Positions 45,146-53,666 of a DNA stretch of 64,000 bases are shown piece by piece. Below the pieces are notes generated by a model. The model ran no database searches and was not told the origin of the DNA. It saw only the letters and a program-made list of their open reading frames with translations. Origin of the DNA: Epilithonimonas hungarica (lineage in GTDB: Bacteria; Bacteroidota; Bacteroidia; Flavobacteriales; Weeksellaceae); the NCBI RefSeq assembly GCF_900102265.1, contig NZ_FNBH01000001.1, positions 806,001-870,000 of the forward strand, written 5' to 3'. The position numbers and the translations under genes are program-made. Each line of letters begins with the position of its first letter. Position 1 is the stretch's first letter.

Positions 45146-46774
45146 TTAAATCGTTGATATATAATCGAATAGGTTTGTTTTTTCAGGTAAGTTCAGTTTT
45201 TTGCTGATTCTTTCCTTTCTTTTTCTGCAGGATTCCGGACTGATATTGAGAATCGAAGCAATTTCCTTATGACTCAGATTCATATAAACATAACAGATGA
45301 ATCTGATCTCGGAAGAACTCAGATCCGGATGTCTTTCTTTCAATGTGGTGATGAAATTCTGATTAACCCCTTCAAAATGTTTGAAAAAACTGTCCCACTG
45401 ATTATTATTCTTGAGTTGAATTTTTAAATCTTTAATCGATTTTACCAAGCTCGAATTATTGGAAATCTCAGGTTGATTGACAATCGCTTCAATGATTTCT
45501 TCAACCACATCATTTCTGCTGGAAATTGTCAGCGCTTGCGAAGTCAATTGTCGGTTTTGCTGTTCAATTTCGTTTTTGAGACGTTCTTTTTCTAATAATG
45601 ATAGAGTTTCCTGTTCTTTAAGTTGTTGCGTCAGAATCAAATTGTCGCTTTGTTTTTTCTCAAATTCCAGCTGTGTGATTTTTTTCTGCTGTTTGTATTT
45701 TATCGAGTTATTATAAAGGAAAAGCAGAACAAGCAAAATGATGATAACAGCAGAAGCAATGATGATGTAGAAGATTTTTCTTTCGTCCTTCAAACGTTGT
45801 TGACTTTCTTTGAGTTCGAACTGGTAATTCTGCATCTCGAACTTGATTTTCCCATTATTGAACAACGCCGAATTGTTGACTTTGGAAATCGAATCATTCG
45901 CAATGATCACAGAATCTTTATACTTCAAAGACGCATCATAATTCTTGGTTTCCGCATTGATTTTTGAAAGATAATTGTAAACCTCTTCTCTGTTATTGAT
46001 ATTTGGAGAAAGTTTTCTTGCCTGTAAAGCCAAAGTTTTTGCCTGAACAAAATCGCCTTTTTTCTCACTGATCTGCGCTTTTATCAAAAGAAGGAAAACC
46101 AGATTTTCATTTTCATCAGGCGATTGAAGCTGAGGAATTAATTTATCAATAATGGTTTCCGCTTCTTGATGTTTTTTCTTGAGATAAAGATTTTCTGCCA
46201 AAGCCATTTTGTACATTATATTGACTTTCGGGTCGTCTTTGGTCAAGGTTTCCGCTTCCTGAATGTATTTATAAGCCTCATTGATTTGATTCAATTTATT
46301 CAAAACCAAACCGAGATTCACGGCATAAGCGCCGGCTTTGTCATTCCGGTTATTTTCTTTTGCGGTTTGATAAGCTTTTAGGAAGTATTCATAGGCTTTC
46401 TTGTTGTTTTTTTCCTGGAAATAGAGAACTGCAATATTGTTGACAACGGTCATTACGTGCTTCTTGTCGGGCATGTTCGTCGCAATGTCGTAAGCTTCCA
46501 GATAGAATTTCAAAGCTTCGCCAAAGTCCGTCATCAGATAATAATTCAGACCAATATTGTTGGTTGCGCGGAAGTTTTGCTTTGCCCATTTCCTCTGCTC
46601 GGCAACCGTTTTTACCCGAATCAGCATTTCCAGAGATTTTGTATGTTCTTTTCGGAACATCTTCTGAATAGCGGAATCGATGATGACCTCATATTCTTTT
46701 TCGGACTGCCCGGACATTGTGGAAGGCAGAACAAAAAGTATAATGATTGGGATTATTTTCAGAAATAATTTCAT
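45146..46774 (-). CDS. TPR/transmembrane LuxR-type transcription regulator
   Basis: 542 aa: signal/first membrane segment (about 1-21), periplasmic TPR array (about 45-300, e.g. 'KAYEYFLKAYQTAKENNRND'), membrane helix 'FYIIIASAVIIILLVLLFLY', coiled coil (370-410), then a C-terminal LuxR/GerE-like HTH ('LSSSEIRFICYVYMNLSHKEIASILNISPESCRKRKERISKKLNL'). This topology lets a periplasmic signal control DNA binding. It lies between two T9SS genes on the same strand, both preceded by an identical-type direct repeat, and is the natural candidate for their regulator. Confidence 0.87.
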   Translation of the reverse strand: MKLFLKIIPIIILFVLPSTMSGQSEKEYEVIIDSAIQKMFRKEHTKSLEMLIRVKTVAEQRKWAKQNFRATNNIGLNYYLMTDFGEALKFYLEAYDIATNMPDKKHVMTVVNNIAVLYFQEKNNKKAYEYFLKAYQTAKENNRNDKAGAYAVNLGLVLNKLNQINEAYKYIQEAETLTKDDPKVNIMYKMALAENLYLKKKHQEAETIIDKLIPQLQSPDENENLVFLLLIKAQISEKKGDFVQAKTLALQARKLSPNINNREEVYNYLSKINAETKNYDASLKYKDSVIIANDSISKVNNSALFNNGKIKFEMQNYQFELKESQQRLKDERKIFYIIIASAVIIILLVLLFLYNNSIKYKQQKKITQLEFEKKQSDNLILTQQLKEQETLSLLEKERLKNEIEQQNRQLTSQALTISSRNDVVEEIIEAIVNQPEISNNSSLVKSIKDLKIQLKNNNQWDSFFKHFEGVNQNFITTLKERHPDLSSSEIRFICYVYMNLSHKEIASILNISPESCRKRKERISKKLNLPEKTNLFDYISTI

Positions 46775-46857
46775 CTTCTAGTCAAATCGATAACGAAATA
46801 TAGATATAATTAATCGTAAAAGCAAAAAAGATGAGATTAGGAACGATATGATCCAAA

Positions 46858-46938
46858 GCCTTCGACTCCGTTCAGACTGACATTGTGTGAGATATGTTCT
46901 ATTACTAGAGTTGTCACACTGAGCGAAGTCGAAGTGTC
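46858..46938. repeat. Family-B inverted repeat
   Basis: 'CCTTCGACTCCGTTCAGACT' plus 'GACATTGTG' faces 'TTGTCACACTGAGCGAAGTC' plus 'GAAGTGTC'; the arms are imperfect complements with a loop of about 25 nt. It lies between the TPR regulator and the T9SS gene ending at 46946. Confidence 0.75.
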
Positions 46939-46945
46939 TTTATAA

Positions 46946-48430
46946 TTATTGTTTGATCAATTTTTGAATTGATGAACTTCCGTTTGAGAATTTTATTTTC
47001 AGAATGTAAATTCCTTTTGGAAGTTGATAAACATTGATTCTTAATTCTTTGGATTCCGAAATTTTTTTTCCGGATTGTTCCAGAATTTCAACTGAATTAA
47101 TTTCTTTTCGACTTGTAATATTGATGAAATCCTTAGCGGGATTTGGATAAATTTTCACATGATTTTTAGAAAGATTATTTTCATTCGTTGCAAGACTCGA
47201 GGGAGTGAAGATATAAGCTGAACCAGCATCATTGAGCTCATTTTCATCATTACTATCAAAGTTTTCTCTGGATGCGCCCACGATGATTTCATCATCATTC
47301 ATAGCAAGACTCCAACCATAAAAATCCTCGGTGACATCATCTCCAGGCTTCAGTTCCTGGTCCAGTTCCCAATTGTTTTGGACGTTCTTTTTGTAAAGCA
47401 AAGTCCTTCCTTCGTTTGCTCCATAAAGATGCGGTGCGCTGATTATAAGCTTGTCATTTTTCAATTCGCACATCCAAGCGAAATAAGTGTGCTCAGACGA
47501 TTCATAACTCGGGATTTTCTGTGTTTCTTCCCAGTTTCCATTATCATTCAGTTTAAAAATATAAGCCATCGACGGATTTCCGGTATTTGATTCCGTGTAA
47601 GCGCCTACAACTAATTCGTTACCAAAAATACTAACTGAATTTCCAAAATAGGAATTCTCAAAATTGTCTGATGAGACCAGACTCTGATGAAAAATCCATT
47701 CTCCGGAAGTGTTCTTTTTATAAATATAAATTTTACCTGAACTGTTGTTAACGCCACTTGCACCAATCACAAGATAATCGCCATAAACTCCAACGCCAAT
47801 CCCGAAATTCCCAAAATCCACGCTCTCCGGCGAAGTGATTTTCTGTGTTTCTTCCCAATCATTGCCGTTTTTTTCAAAAATGTAAACCGCGCCGTTCCAA
47901 CTACTGAATCCAGGAGCGCCTGCAACGATCGTGTTTCCACTGACAGCAAGGGAAGTTGGATTGACAGCCAGCAAAGCATCGTTATCATAATCTGAAGCGA
48001 CTAATTTCTTTGTGAAATTCCATTGGTTATTAGAATCCAAATTGTAAACATATAGAGCTCCTGCCCGAATCGTATTTTCGATGTCTGCTCTTCCTGCAGC
48101 AATCAAAAGAAAATCGGTTCCAAACTTGATACTCCCACCGAATTCTGCCATTTCTACTCCGTCCGGCGCTTTAATTTTTTGATTGAAGTCCCAATTGCTC
48201 CCATTTTTTCGATGAATGTAAACGGCACCTTTTGCAACTTCTTCCCTGGAAGCGCCAACAGCTATAAATTTATCATTGATAGCAACCGATGTTCCGAATT
48301 CTGCCCGGCTTTCTCTGGTGGAAGCGGTGATTTTTTTTGATTGATATTGTCCAAAAACCAATGTCAAACTGAAAACAGAGATCGATAAGATTCCTTTGTT
48401 TAAAATTCTCGAGAATAAATACTTTTTCAT
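46946..48430 (-). CDS. T9SS-secreted FG-GAP/integrin-alpha-like repeat protein
   Basis: 494 aa: signal peptide ('ILSISVFSLTLVFGQ'), then about seven repeats with 'FGTSVAINDKFIAVGAS', 'FGGSIKFGTDFLLIAA', 'FGIGVGVYGDYLVIGAS', 'FGNSVSIFGNELVVGAY' and 'YGWSLAMNDDEIIVGAS', the FG-GAP pattern of beta-propellers, and a C-terminal T9SS tail 'KIYPNPAKDFINIT' ... 'LPKGIYILKIKFSNG'. Probably a secreted adhesion or binding protein. It shares its upstream direct-repeat motif with the T9SS gene at 42708. Confidence 0.88.
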   Translation of the reverse strand: MKKYLFSRILNKGILSISVFSLTLVFGQYQSKKITASTRESRAEFGTSVAINDKFIAVGASREEVAKGAVYIHRKNGSNWDFNQKIKAPDGVEMAEFGGSIKFGTDFLLIAAGRADIENTIRAGALYVYNLDSNNQWNFTKKLVASDYDNDALLAVNPTSLAVSGNTIVAGAPGFSSWNGAVYIFEKNGNDWEETQKITSPESVDFGNFGIGVGVYGDYLVIGASGVNNSSGKIYIYKKNTSGEWIFHQSLVSSDNFENSYFGNSVSIFGNELVVGAYTESNTGNPSMAYIFKLNDNGNWEETQKIPSYESSEHTYFAWMCELKNDKLIISAPHLYGANEGRTLLYKKNVQNNWELDQELKPGDDVTEDFYGWSLAMNDDEIIVGASRENFDSNDENELNDAGSAYIFTPSSLATNENNLSKNHVKIYPNPAKDFINITSRKEINSVEILEQSGKKISESKELRINVYQLPKGIYILKIKFSNGSSSIQKLIKQ

Positions 48431-48487
48431 ATATAATTTTTTTGTAGAGTGAAGTTATATATTAGTAACCCAATAGCTTTTAAATAA

Positions 48488-48506
48488 GGCGTGACATTAT
48501 GTGACA
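48488..48506. promoter_or_regulatory. Direct-repeat operator candidate, site 2
   Basis: On the minus strand TGTCAC, ATAA, TGTCAC, GCC, also starting 57 bp before its gene's ATG. It matches site 1 in 17 of 19 positions, while the flanking sequences differ. Confidence 0.55.
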
Positions 48507-48532
48507 GCAATTGTCAATTTCTGTGAAAACGA

Positions 48533-48560
48533 AAAAACTTTCCGAAAAAGGAAAGTTTTT
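48533..48560. terminator. Hairpin AAAAACTTTCC / GGAAAGTTTTT
   Basis: 11-bp stem with GAAAAA loop between the hydrolase gene's 3' end and site 2. Similar stems occur at 35762, 36845 and 52346. Confidence 0.7.
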
Positions 48561-48584
48561 AGGAATTCTAAAAGATTCAGTAAG

Positions 48585-49490
48585 TTATGATTTTGCAAAC
48601 TTCTCCAACTCTGTATTGAATTTGTCCACTTCTTCTAAGAATAGCGCGTGACCGCTGTTTTCAAATCGAATCAGTTTAGAATTTTTAATACCTTTTTGCA
48701 GATCCTCTGCCCAAACGAAAGGACAACTTTTATCTTGTACACCGTGGAAAATTGCAACCGGAATATTGATCTTTGAAAGTTGAGGTCTCAAATCCAAATC
48801 TCTCAAAGATTTGATAGATTCAGTTGTAGCATAAGGCGAAGCATCCAGACTAATTCTTTCAATCCATCTTTCCATATTTTTTGAAATATTACCTTCTTTG
48901 GCCTGAAAAGCTGCGCCCAAACCTGCTACTAGATTTTGTCTGTCAGTCATTGTTGCTTTGATTAAGTTTTCAGCAGCATCGGCAGGAACACCATTTGGAA
49001 AACCATATCTTTTGCTCCAGGAAGGTGCTGCTGCGCCAAAAAGTGCGAGTTTGCCAACGTGTGCAGAATTGTATTTGGTCACATAATGTAGCACAACTGC
49101 GCCACCCATAGAAAAACCTCCCAATAAAGCGTTTTCTATTTTCAATTTATCCAAAACGACTTTGATATCATCAGAAAAAACATCAAAATCATATTTTCCA
49201 TAAGGTTTGTCCGATTTTCCAAAACCACGAAGCGTAATGCCAATCACTCGGAAACCTTTTCTGGATAAGTATTGATACTGATACTCATACATTTCGTCGC
49301 TCAAAGGCCATCCGTGGATCAGGACAATTGGTTGGCCTTCGCCAAGGTCGGTCACGTGCAATTTGACACCTTTTTCTACTTCGATGTATTCTGCGCGTCC
49401 TGCAGAAGCTGGAGTTCTTTGAGTTTGAGCCATAAATTGGTTAGCGAAAAAAGAAACTAACATCACGATTACTAAAGCTAAATTTTTCAT
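48585..49490 (-). CDS. Exported alpha/beta-hydrolase
   Basis: 301 aa with signal peptide ('LVSFFANQFMAQ') and alpha/beta-hydrolase fold: oxyanion motif 'LIHGWPLS', 'ITLRGFGKSDKP', nucleophile S127 in 'GGFSMGGA', Asp in 'GVQDKSCPF' and His in 'NSGHALFLEE'. Closest in style to non-heme chloroperoxidase or arylesterase-type hydrolases. Substrate unknown. Monocistronic; the AraC regulator upstream is on the same strand but 172 bp away with its own promoter. Confidence 0.88.
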   Translation of the reverse strand: MKNLALVIVMLVSFFANQFMAQTQRTPASAGRAEYIEVEKGVKLHVTDLGEGQPIVLIHGWPLSDEMYEYQYQYLSRKGFRVIGITLRGFGKSDKPYGKYDFDVFSDDIKVVLDKLKIENALLGGFSMGGAVVLHYVTKYNSAHVGKLALFGAAAPSWSKRYGFPNGVPADAAENLIKATMTDRQNLVAGLGAAFQAKEGNISKNMERWIERISLDASPYATTESIKSLRDLDLRPQLSKINIPVAIFHGVQDKSCPFVWAEDLQKGIKNSKLIRFENSGHALFLEEVDKFNTELEKFAKS

Positions 49491-49662
49491 TGTTGTAAAT
49501 TTTATTTTTTATTGTTTGTTTGATGATGCAAATTTCTACCAAAAAACGTCGCACATCAATGGACAGTTTTCGCCTTGAATTGCACTTTTTCCCCAACACA
49601 ATAAAAATGAAAAAAGCGTGACCTAAAATCACGCTTTTGCAAACTATTTAATTCAAAAAATA

Positions 49663-50493
49663 TCAGAATTGTTTTCGGAATGAAGTTGGAGAAACACCTG
49701 CATTCTTCGTGAAAAAACGAACGAAATAAGCATCGTCTTCGTAGTTCAGACTGTAGGCAATTTCTTTGACGCTCATTGTTGTATGGGCTAGAAGTCGTTT
49801 GCTTTCTAGGATAATTCGGGTTTTGATGATGTCGTTCGGGGTTTCTTTGCTCAATAAACCAATTTTTTTACTGAGGCTTTTCGGCGTGATGAAAAGCATT
49901 TCCGCATAATCTGCTACTGTGTGATGCGTTTTATAATTTTCTTCCACCAACTTGCTGAATTTCCTTAGAAAATGAACATCCGTCTGCTTCTCTTCTTCCG
50001 ATAATTGATGTTTCTGTTTCCAAATTCTGGTCGATTTCAGAATGATGAGTTTAAGTAAAATCCTGAGCATTTCTTCCGTATTTGTGTCTTCATTTTCCAT
50101 CTCAAATTGTATTTCTTCAATAATCGATTTGATGCCGGAAGCCTGAATATCATTCAGCTCAATAAAAGGAACTTCAAATACATTATTGTACAAAATGCCA
50201 TCGCAAGCCACTTCTTGGTCGTGAATTTCGATACAATAAAAATCGCGGTTGAAATGCAAAAGTACTTCTTTGTTTTCCTCACTGCTTAAAAATTGAATTT
50301 TCACTTTCGGATTGATAAAAAGCAAAGCATCGCCCTCTAAACTGAAAGTCTGAAAGTCAACTTTCACAGAAGTGTTTCTTGGCAAAAATAGAATCTTGAT
50401 ATTTTCAGCAATAGACAATAGTGTACTTTCCTCGATTTTATCATCCGAAGACCGCAACTGACCAAACTGTTTGTATGAAAATTCTTTGAGCAT
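49663..50493 (-). CDS. AraC family transcription regulator
   Basis: 276 aa from ATG 50493: N-terminal cupin-like sensing region and C-terminal double HTH (about 180-276) with 'VADYAEMLFITPKSLSKKIG' and 'TMSVKEIAYSLNYEDDAYFVRFFTKNAGVSPTSFRKQF'. It may control the adjacent hydrolase gene. An in-frame TTG at 50520 lies at the promoter -7 box and is rejected. Promoter at 50522-50552. Confidence 0.9.
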   Translation of the reverse strand: MLKEFSYKQFGQLRSSDDKIEESTLLSIAENIKILFLPRNTSVKVDFQTFSLEGDALLFINPKVKIQFLSSEENKEVLLHFNRDFYCIEIHDQEVACDGILYNNVFEVPFIELNDIQASGIKSIIEEIQFEMENEDTNTEEMLRILLKLIILKSTRIWKQKHQLSEEEKQTDVHFLRKFSKLVEENYKTHHTVADYAEMLFITPKSLSKKIGLLSKETPNDIIKTRIILESKRLLAHTTMSVKEIAYSLNYEDDAYFVRFFTKNAGVSPTSFRKQF

Positions 50494-50521
50494 TTTATCC
50501 GATTGACTTTTCTTGATCAAA

Positions 50522-50552
50522 CAAATTTAGGCAAAGTCTAATTATTCTTCAA
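50522..50552 (-). promoter_or_regulatory. Promoter of the AraC regulator gene
   Basis: On the minus strand: TTG (50552-50550), 20-bp spacer, TAAATTTG (50529-50522), 28 bp before the ATG. Confidence 0.6.
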
Positions 50553-50662
50553 TTTTTAAAGATTCAATTAATAATCCAGCCTCGAATTTCAAATGCTATC
50601 TCAGAACAATCGAAATAGCCACAGTTCAAGCCGGTAAATGTTTAGTTACAGAAAATGCAAAA

Positions 50663-50690
50663 GACTGAAATTTTCACTTCAGCCCTGCAT
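50663..50690 (-). terminator. Weak hairpin terminator after the NTF2-like gene
   Basis: On the minus strand CTGAA, GTGAAAAT, TTCAG, TCTTTT. Short stem; the remainder of the 50553-50719 gap holds nothing recognisable. Confidence 0.35.
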
Positions 50691-50719
50691 CTAAACATTG
50701 GATTTTCCAGACAGATGTT

Positions 50720-51037
50720 TTACTCGGTTACTTTTAGATTCTGAATTTTCCCTTCAACAATCTTGAAATGAAATTTCAAAATAAGAGGACTGCCTGGAAA
50801 TGATCCTGTAACTTTTGCTGATAATATCTCTTCTTTTTCATCATAATCTACCGGCTCCATCGTATCCTGATATTCTTTATTTGCATTGTCAATCCATTGC
50901 TCGATTTCCTTTCTGCCCGTATGCGTCTTGCCTTCGTCAAAAACTACGGCTGTCTCTGCAAAACATTCTGCAAAGGCAGTACTGTCAAAATTGTTTTTTG
51001 CTTTTACTAATTCCTGAATTACGTTTGGTAAGTTCAT
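50720..51037 (-). CDS. NTF2/SnoaL-like protein
   Basis: 105 aa with the cone-shaped SnoaL/NTF2 fold: 'LVKAKNNFDSTAFAECFAETAVVFDEGKTHTGRKEIEQWIDNA' (the 'H-x-G-x-x-x-I' segment is typical). Such proteins bind small hydrophobic ligands or act as isomerases. It begins 21 bp after the SDR gene, so the two form an operon. Confidence 0.85.
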   Translation of the reverse strand: MNLPNVIQELVKAKNNFDSTAFAECFAETAVVFDEGKTHTGRKEIEQWIDNANKEYQDTMEPVDYDEKEEILSAKVTGSFPGSPLILKFHFKIVEGKIQNLKVTE

Positions 51038-51058
51038 AATATTAAATTTTAAAGGTTA

Positions 51059-51850
51059 TTAAATAGTCGGTACCGTGCCGCCATCGATTACAAAATTGGT
51101 TCCTGTCAGATATTTTGCTTTTGGAGAAACTAAAAAGCCAACAAATTCAGCGACTTCCTGTGGTTCGGCAGGTCTTCCAAAAGGAATCCCGCCCAAAGCA
51201 TCCATTACACCTTGTTGTGCTTCTTCTACGGTACTATTCGCGTTTCTGGCAATCTCGCCCAGCCAGGCTTCCGATGCTGTCGTATTGATCCATCCGGGCG
51301 AAACAGTAAGCACACGAACACCTTTTGGTGTCACTTCATTGGATAAACTTTTACTGTAATTGATCAGTCCTGCTTTTGAAGCGGCGTATGGCAAAGTAGA
51401 ATCGTAAAGTGGCAATATACCTTGTATCGAAGCAATGTGAATGATGACTCCTGTTTTGCGTTCAATCATTTGAGGTAAAAATCCTCTGTCCAGTCGGATT
51501 GGAGCAAGCAAGTTGGCTTGCAGTGTAGATTCCCAGTCTTCGTCGGTTAATGCGGCAAAACCACCGGCGGGCGTAGACGAGCCACCAAGGTTGTTTACCA
51601 GGATGTCCAGCTTGCTATGAGTTGACAGCACTTCACGAATCACTTTGTTGGCACCTTCTGCTGTGCTGAGGTCGGCCGCAATAAAATGTAGTTGACTGTT
51701 TTCTTGTTCAGGGGCGTTTCTTGCGGTAATGATGACGGTTGCCCCCGCTTGTAAAAGCCTTTCTGCGATGGCTTTGCCTGCGCCTTTTGTTCCTCCTGTT
51801 ACCAAAGCAATCTTGCCAGATAACTCATTGTTGAAATTAAATTGTTCCAT
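51059..51850 (-). CDS. Short-chain dehydrogenase/reductase
   Basis: 263 aa SDR: cofactor motif 'VTGGTKGAGKAIAERL' (TGxxxGxG variant), 'NNLGG', catalytic S/Y/K in 'IIHIASIQG' and 'YDSTLPYAASKAGLINYSKSL', and C-terminal 'YLTGTNFVIDGGTVPTI'. Substrate unknown. Promoter at 51871-51901; divergent from the HxlR gene, which probably represses it, as is common for HxlR/SDR pairs that respond to electrophiles or quinones. Confidence 0.92.
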   Translation of the reverse strand: MEQFNFNNELSGKIALVTGGTKGAGKAIAERLLQAGATVIITARNAPEQENSQLHFIAADLSTAEGANKVIREVLSTHSKLDILVNNLGGSSTPAGGFAALTDEDWESTLQANLLAPIRLDRGFLPQMIERKTGVIIHIASIQGILPLYDSTLPYAASKAGLINYSKSLSNEVTPKGVRVLTVSPGWINTTASEAWLGEIARNANSTVEEAQQGVMDALGGIPFGRPAEPQEVAEFVGFLVSPKAKYLTGTNFVIDGGTVPTI

Positions 51851-51870
51851 TTGTTTAAATATCTATAGGG

Positions 51871-51901
51871 CAAAATTGGGGCATAAAAACAGTTCATACA
51901 A
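51871..51901 (-). promoter_or_regulatory. Promoter of the SDR/NTF2-like operon
   Basis: On the minus strand: TTG (51901-51899), 20-bp spacer, CAATTTTG (51878-51871; one mismatch). GTAC at 51902-51905 abuts the -33. Confidence 0.5.
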
Positions 51902-51942
51902 GTACGGAAATATGATTCATATAGGGATAATTTTTTCCCCTA

Positions 51943-51973
51943 TTGTACAAATCGGAACATAGGTTTAGTTTTG
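51943..51973 (+). promoter_or_regulatory. Promoter of the HxlR gene, with dyad
   Basis: TTG (51943-51945), 20-bp spacer, TAGTTTTG (51966-51973), ending 4 bp before the ATG. GTAC at 51945-51948 overlaps the -33, and TAGGG (51921) / CCCTA (51938) forms a dyad just upstream: likely operator region. Confidence 0.6.
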
Positions 51974-51977
51974 CAAC

Positions 51978-52340
51978 ATGTATGAAAGAAAAATAATTCC
52001 GAATCTGAACTGTGGCCTGGATTTGATAGGCGAAGTTCTTTATGGCAAATGGAAGATCCGGCTGTTATGGTTTATCCATCAAGGACATCAAAGGCCAAGT
52101 GAGCTGCAACGGAAGATACCGGACGCCTCACGTCGGGTTCTGAATATTCAGCTGAAAGAACTGGAAGACCATGACCTGGTGAGCAAAATTATCTATCCAG
52201 TAGTTCCTCCAAAAGTAGAGTATAGTTTGACGGAGTTTGGTAAAACACTGATTCCGGTGATTTCAGCGATTGGAGAATGGGGCGATGCCAATGAAGAGCA
52301 TCTGAGAGAAGTTATCTTGAAAAGGTTGAATTTAGAGTAA
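51978..52340 (+). CDS. HxlR family winged-helix regulator
   Basis: 120 aa. 'CGLDLIGEVLYGKWKIRLLWFIHQG' (Cys14 in the conserved N-terminal position of redox/electrophile-sensing HxlR proteins), 'RPSELQRKIPDASRRVLNIQLKELEDHDLVSK' (winged HTH) and 'VEYSLTEFGKTLIPVISAIGEWG'. The conserved Cys and divergent SDR gene suggest a thiol-based sensor regulating its neighbour. The mRNA may be leaderless. Confidence 0.92.
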   Translation: MYERKIIPNLNCGLDLIGEVLYGKWKIRLLWFIHQGHQRPSELQRKIPDASRRVLNIQLKELEDHDLVSKIIYPVVPPKVEYSLTEFGKTLIPVISAIGEWGDANEEHLREVILKRLNLE

Positions 52341-52345
52341 AAACA

Positions 52346-52370
52346 AAAACTTTCCGAAAAGGAAAGTTTT
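52346..52370 (+). terminator. Terminator of the HxlR gene
   Basis: AAAACTTTCC, GAAAA loop, GGAAAGTTTT. Confidence 0.75.
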
Positions 52371-52466
52371 ATTGATATTCTGTCAAAAGTCAGTTCTAGA
52401 AAATTGGGACAGGTTTTCTTATTCTCTACCTTAGTAACTCCAAAATGATAAACCCAAATTCATTTT

Positions 52467-52497
52467 AAAACCGTTCTTTTCTATGAGGGCGGTTTTT
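52467..52497. terminator. Hairpin between HxlR and the old yellow enzyme gene
   Basis: AAAACCGTTCT pairs with AGGGCGGTTTT (two G-T wobbles), then TTT; serves the convergent minus-strand gene as well. Confidence 0.65.
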
Positions 52498-53559
52498 TTA
52501 TTTTGTTGGTTTTGCTCTCAGATATTGATGTGGATAAAAACAGTCATCCCCATTTTTCCAGGAAGACTGAACTGCAAAATAAGGGTTTCTCAGAATTTCT
52601 CTGGCCAAGAAAATCAAATCGGCTTGTCCGTTTTGTAAGATTTCTTCAGCCTGTTCTGCAGAAGTGATCAATCCAACTGCGCCGGTTTCGATCTCCGAAA
52701 TTTTCTTAACGTCTTCTGCCAATGGAACTTGGTAGCTCGGTTTCAAAGGAATGGTTACACCATTGATATTTCCACCGCTGGAAACATCTACCAAGTCTAC
52801 ATTTTTAGTTTTCAAAACTTTTGCCAATTCTACGCTGTCGGAGATTTCCCAGCCATTCTCTGCATATTCGGTTCCGGAGATCCTTACAAAAAGTGCTTGT
52901 TTTTCTGTTATTTCTGAATTTACGGCATCTACAATTTCCATTAAGAATCTTGCTCTGTTTTCTGGATTTCCACCATATTCATCGGTTCTTGTGTTGGAAA
53001 GTGGTGATAAGAATTGATGAATCAAATAACCGTGCGCACCATGAATTTCTATTACATCAAATCCAGCGTCAACAGCTCTTTTCGCTGCTTTTCTGAAATC
53101 TTCTACCAGAGTTTTAATTTCTTCCACTGATAATTCGTGGGGAACTCTTTCCGAATGATGAAACGGGATCGGACTTGGCGCAATGGTTTCCCAACCTTCT
53201 TCCAAACTCATTTGTCGGTTGGTTTCAGCGGAAACAGAACCTTTTCGCCCAGCGTGCGCCAGCTGAATCCCGATTTTGCTTTCCGAATTTGTATGAACAA
53301 AATTGACGATTTTTTTCAAGGCTAAAGCTTGTTCGTCATTCCAGATCCCCAGACATTTGTTCGTGATTCTTCCGCGGGGTTCTACTGCGGTTGCTTCTGT
53401 TATTAATAAACCAACGCCGCCTTGAGCACGACTGCCATAATGAACAAAGTGGAAATCATTCGCCACGCCGTCTTCTGCAGAGTACATACACATTGGCGAC
53501 ATTACGATTCGGTTTTTCAGTTCTATGGTTCTGAATGTTATTGGTGTGAAAAGTTTCAT
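52498..53559 (-). CDS. NADH:flavin oxidoreductase / old yellow enzyme (YqjM-like)
   Basis: 353 aa FMN-dependent TIM barrel: 'LKNRIVMSPMCMYSAEDG' (flavin-binding N terminus with the Cys of YqjM-type enzymes), 'IQLAHAGRKGS', 'FDVIEIHGAHGYLIHQFLSPLSNTRTDEYGG', 'GLITSAEQAEEIL' and 'DLIFLAREILRNPYF'. It reduces activated C=C bonds such as quinones and enones, fitting a xenobiotic or electrophile-stress role alongside the neighbouring HxlR/SDR genes. Confidence 0.93.
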   Translation of the reverse strand: MKLFTPITFRTIELKNRIVMSPMCMYSAEDGVANDFHFVHYGSRAQGGVGLLITEATAVEPRGRITNKCLGIWNDEQALALKKIVNFVHTNSESKIGIQLAHAGRKGSVSAETNRQMSLEEGWETIAPSPIPFHHSERVPHELSVEEIKTLVEDFRKAAKRAVDAGFDVIEIHGAHGYLIHQFLSPLSNTRTDEYGGNPENRARFLMEIVDAVNSEITEKQALFVRISGTEYAENGWEISDSVELAKVLKTKNVDLVDVSSGGNINGVTIPLKPSYQVPLAEDVKKISEIETGAVGLITSAEQAEEILQNGQADLIFLAREILRNPYFAVQSSWKNGDDCFYPHQYLRAKPTK

Positions 53560-53581
53560 TTTTAGATTTTATTATTTTGAA

Positions 53582-53652
53582 AGGCTTCGAGAGCGTCAGC
53601 GTGACAACACTTATTATTAGAAATGTCAGACTGAGTCTGTCGAAGTGTCTTT
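53582..53652. repeat. Family-B inverted repeat
   Basis: 'GGCTTCGAGAGCGTCAGCGT' plus 'GACAACAC' faces 'TGTCAGACTGAGTCTGTCGA' plus 'AGTGTC'. Situated between two minus-strand genes. Confidence 0.7.
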
Positions 53653-53666
53653 TGTTTATACTTAAT

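Noticed and set aside
46858-46938. Family-B palindrome as an operator of the T9SS/regulator locus
   Set aside because: The same sequence type occurs at unrelated loci (53582, 19540), so it is a dispersed repeat.
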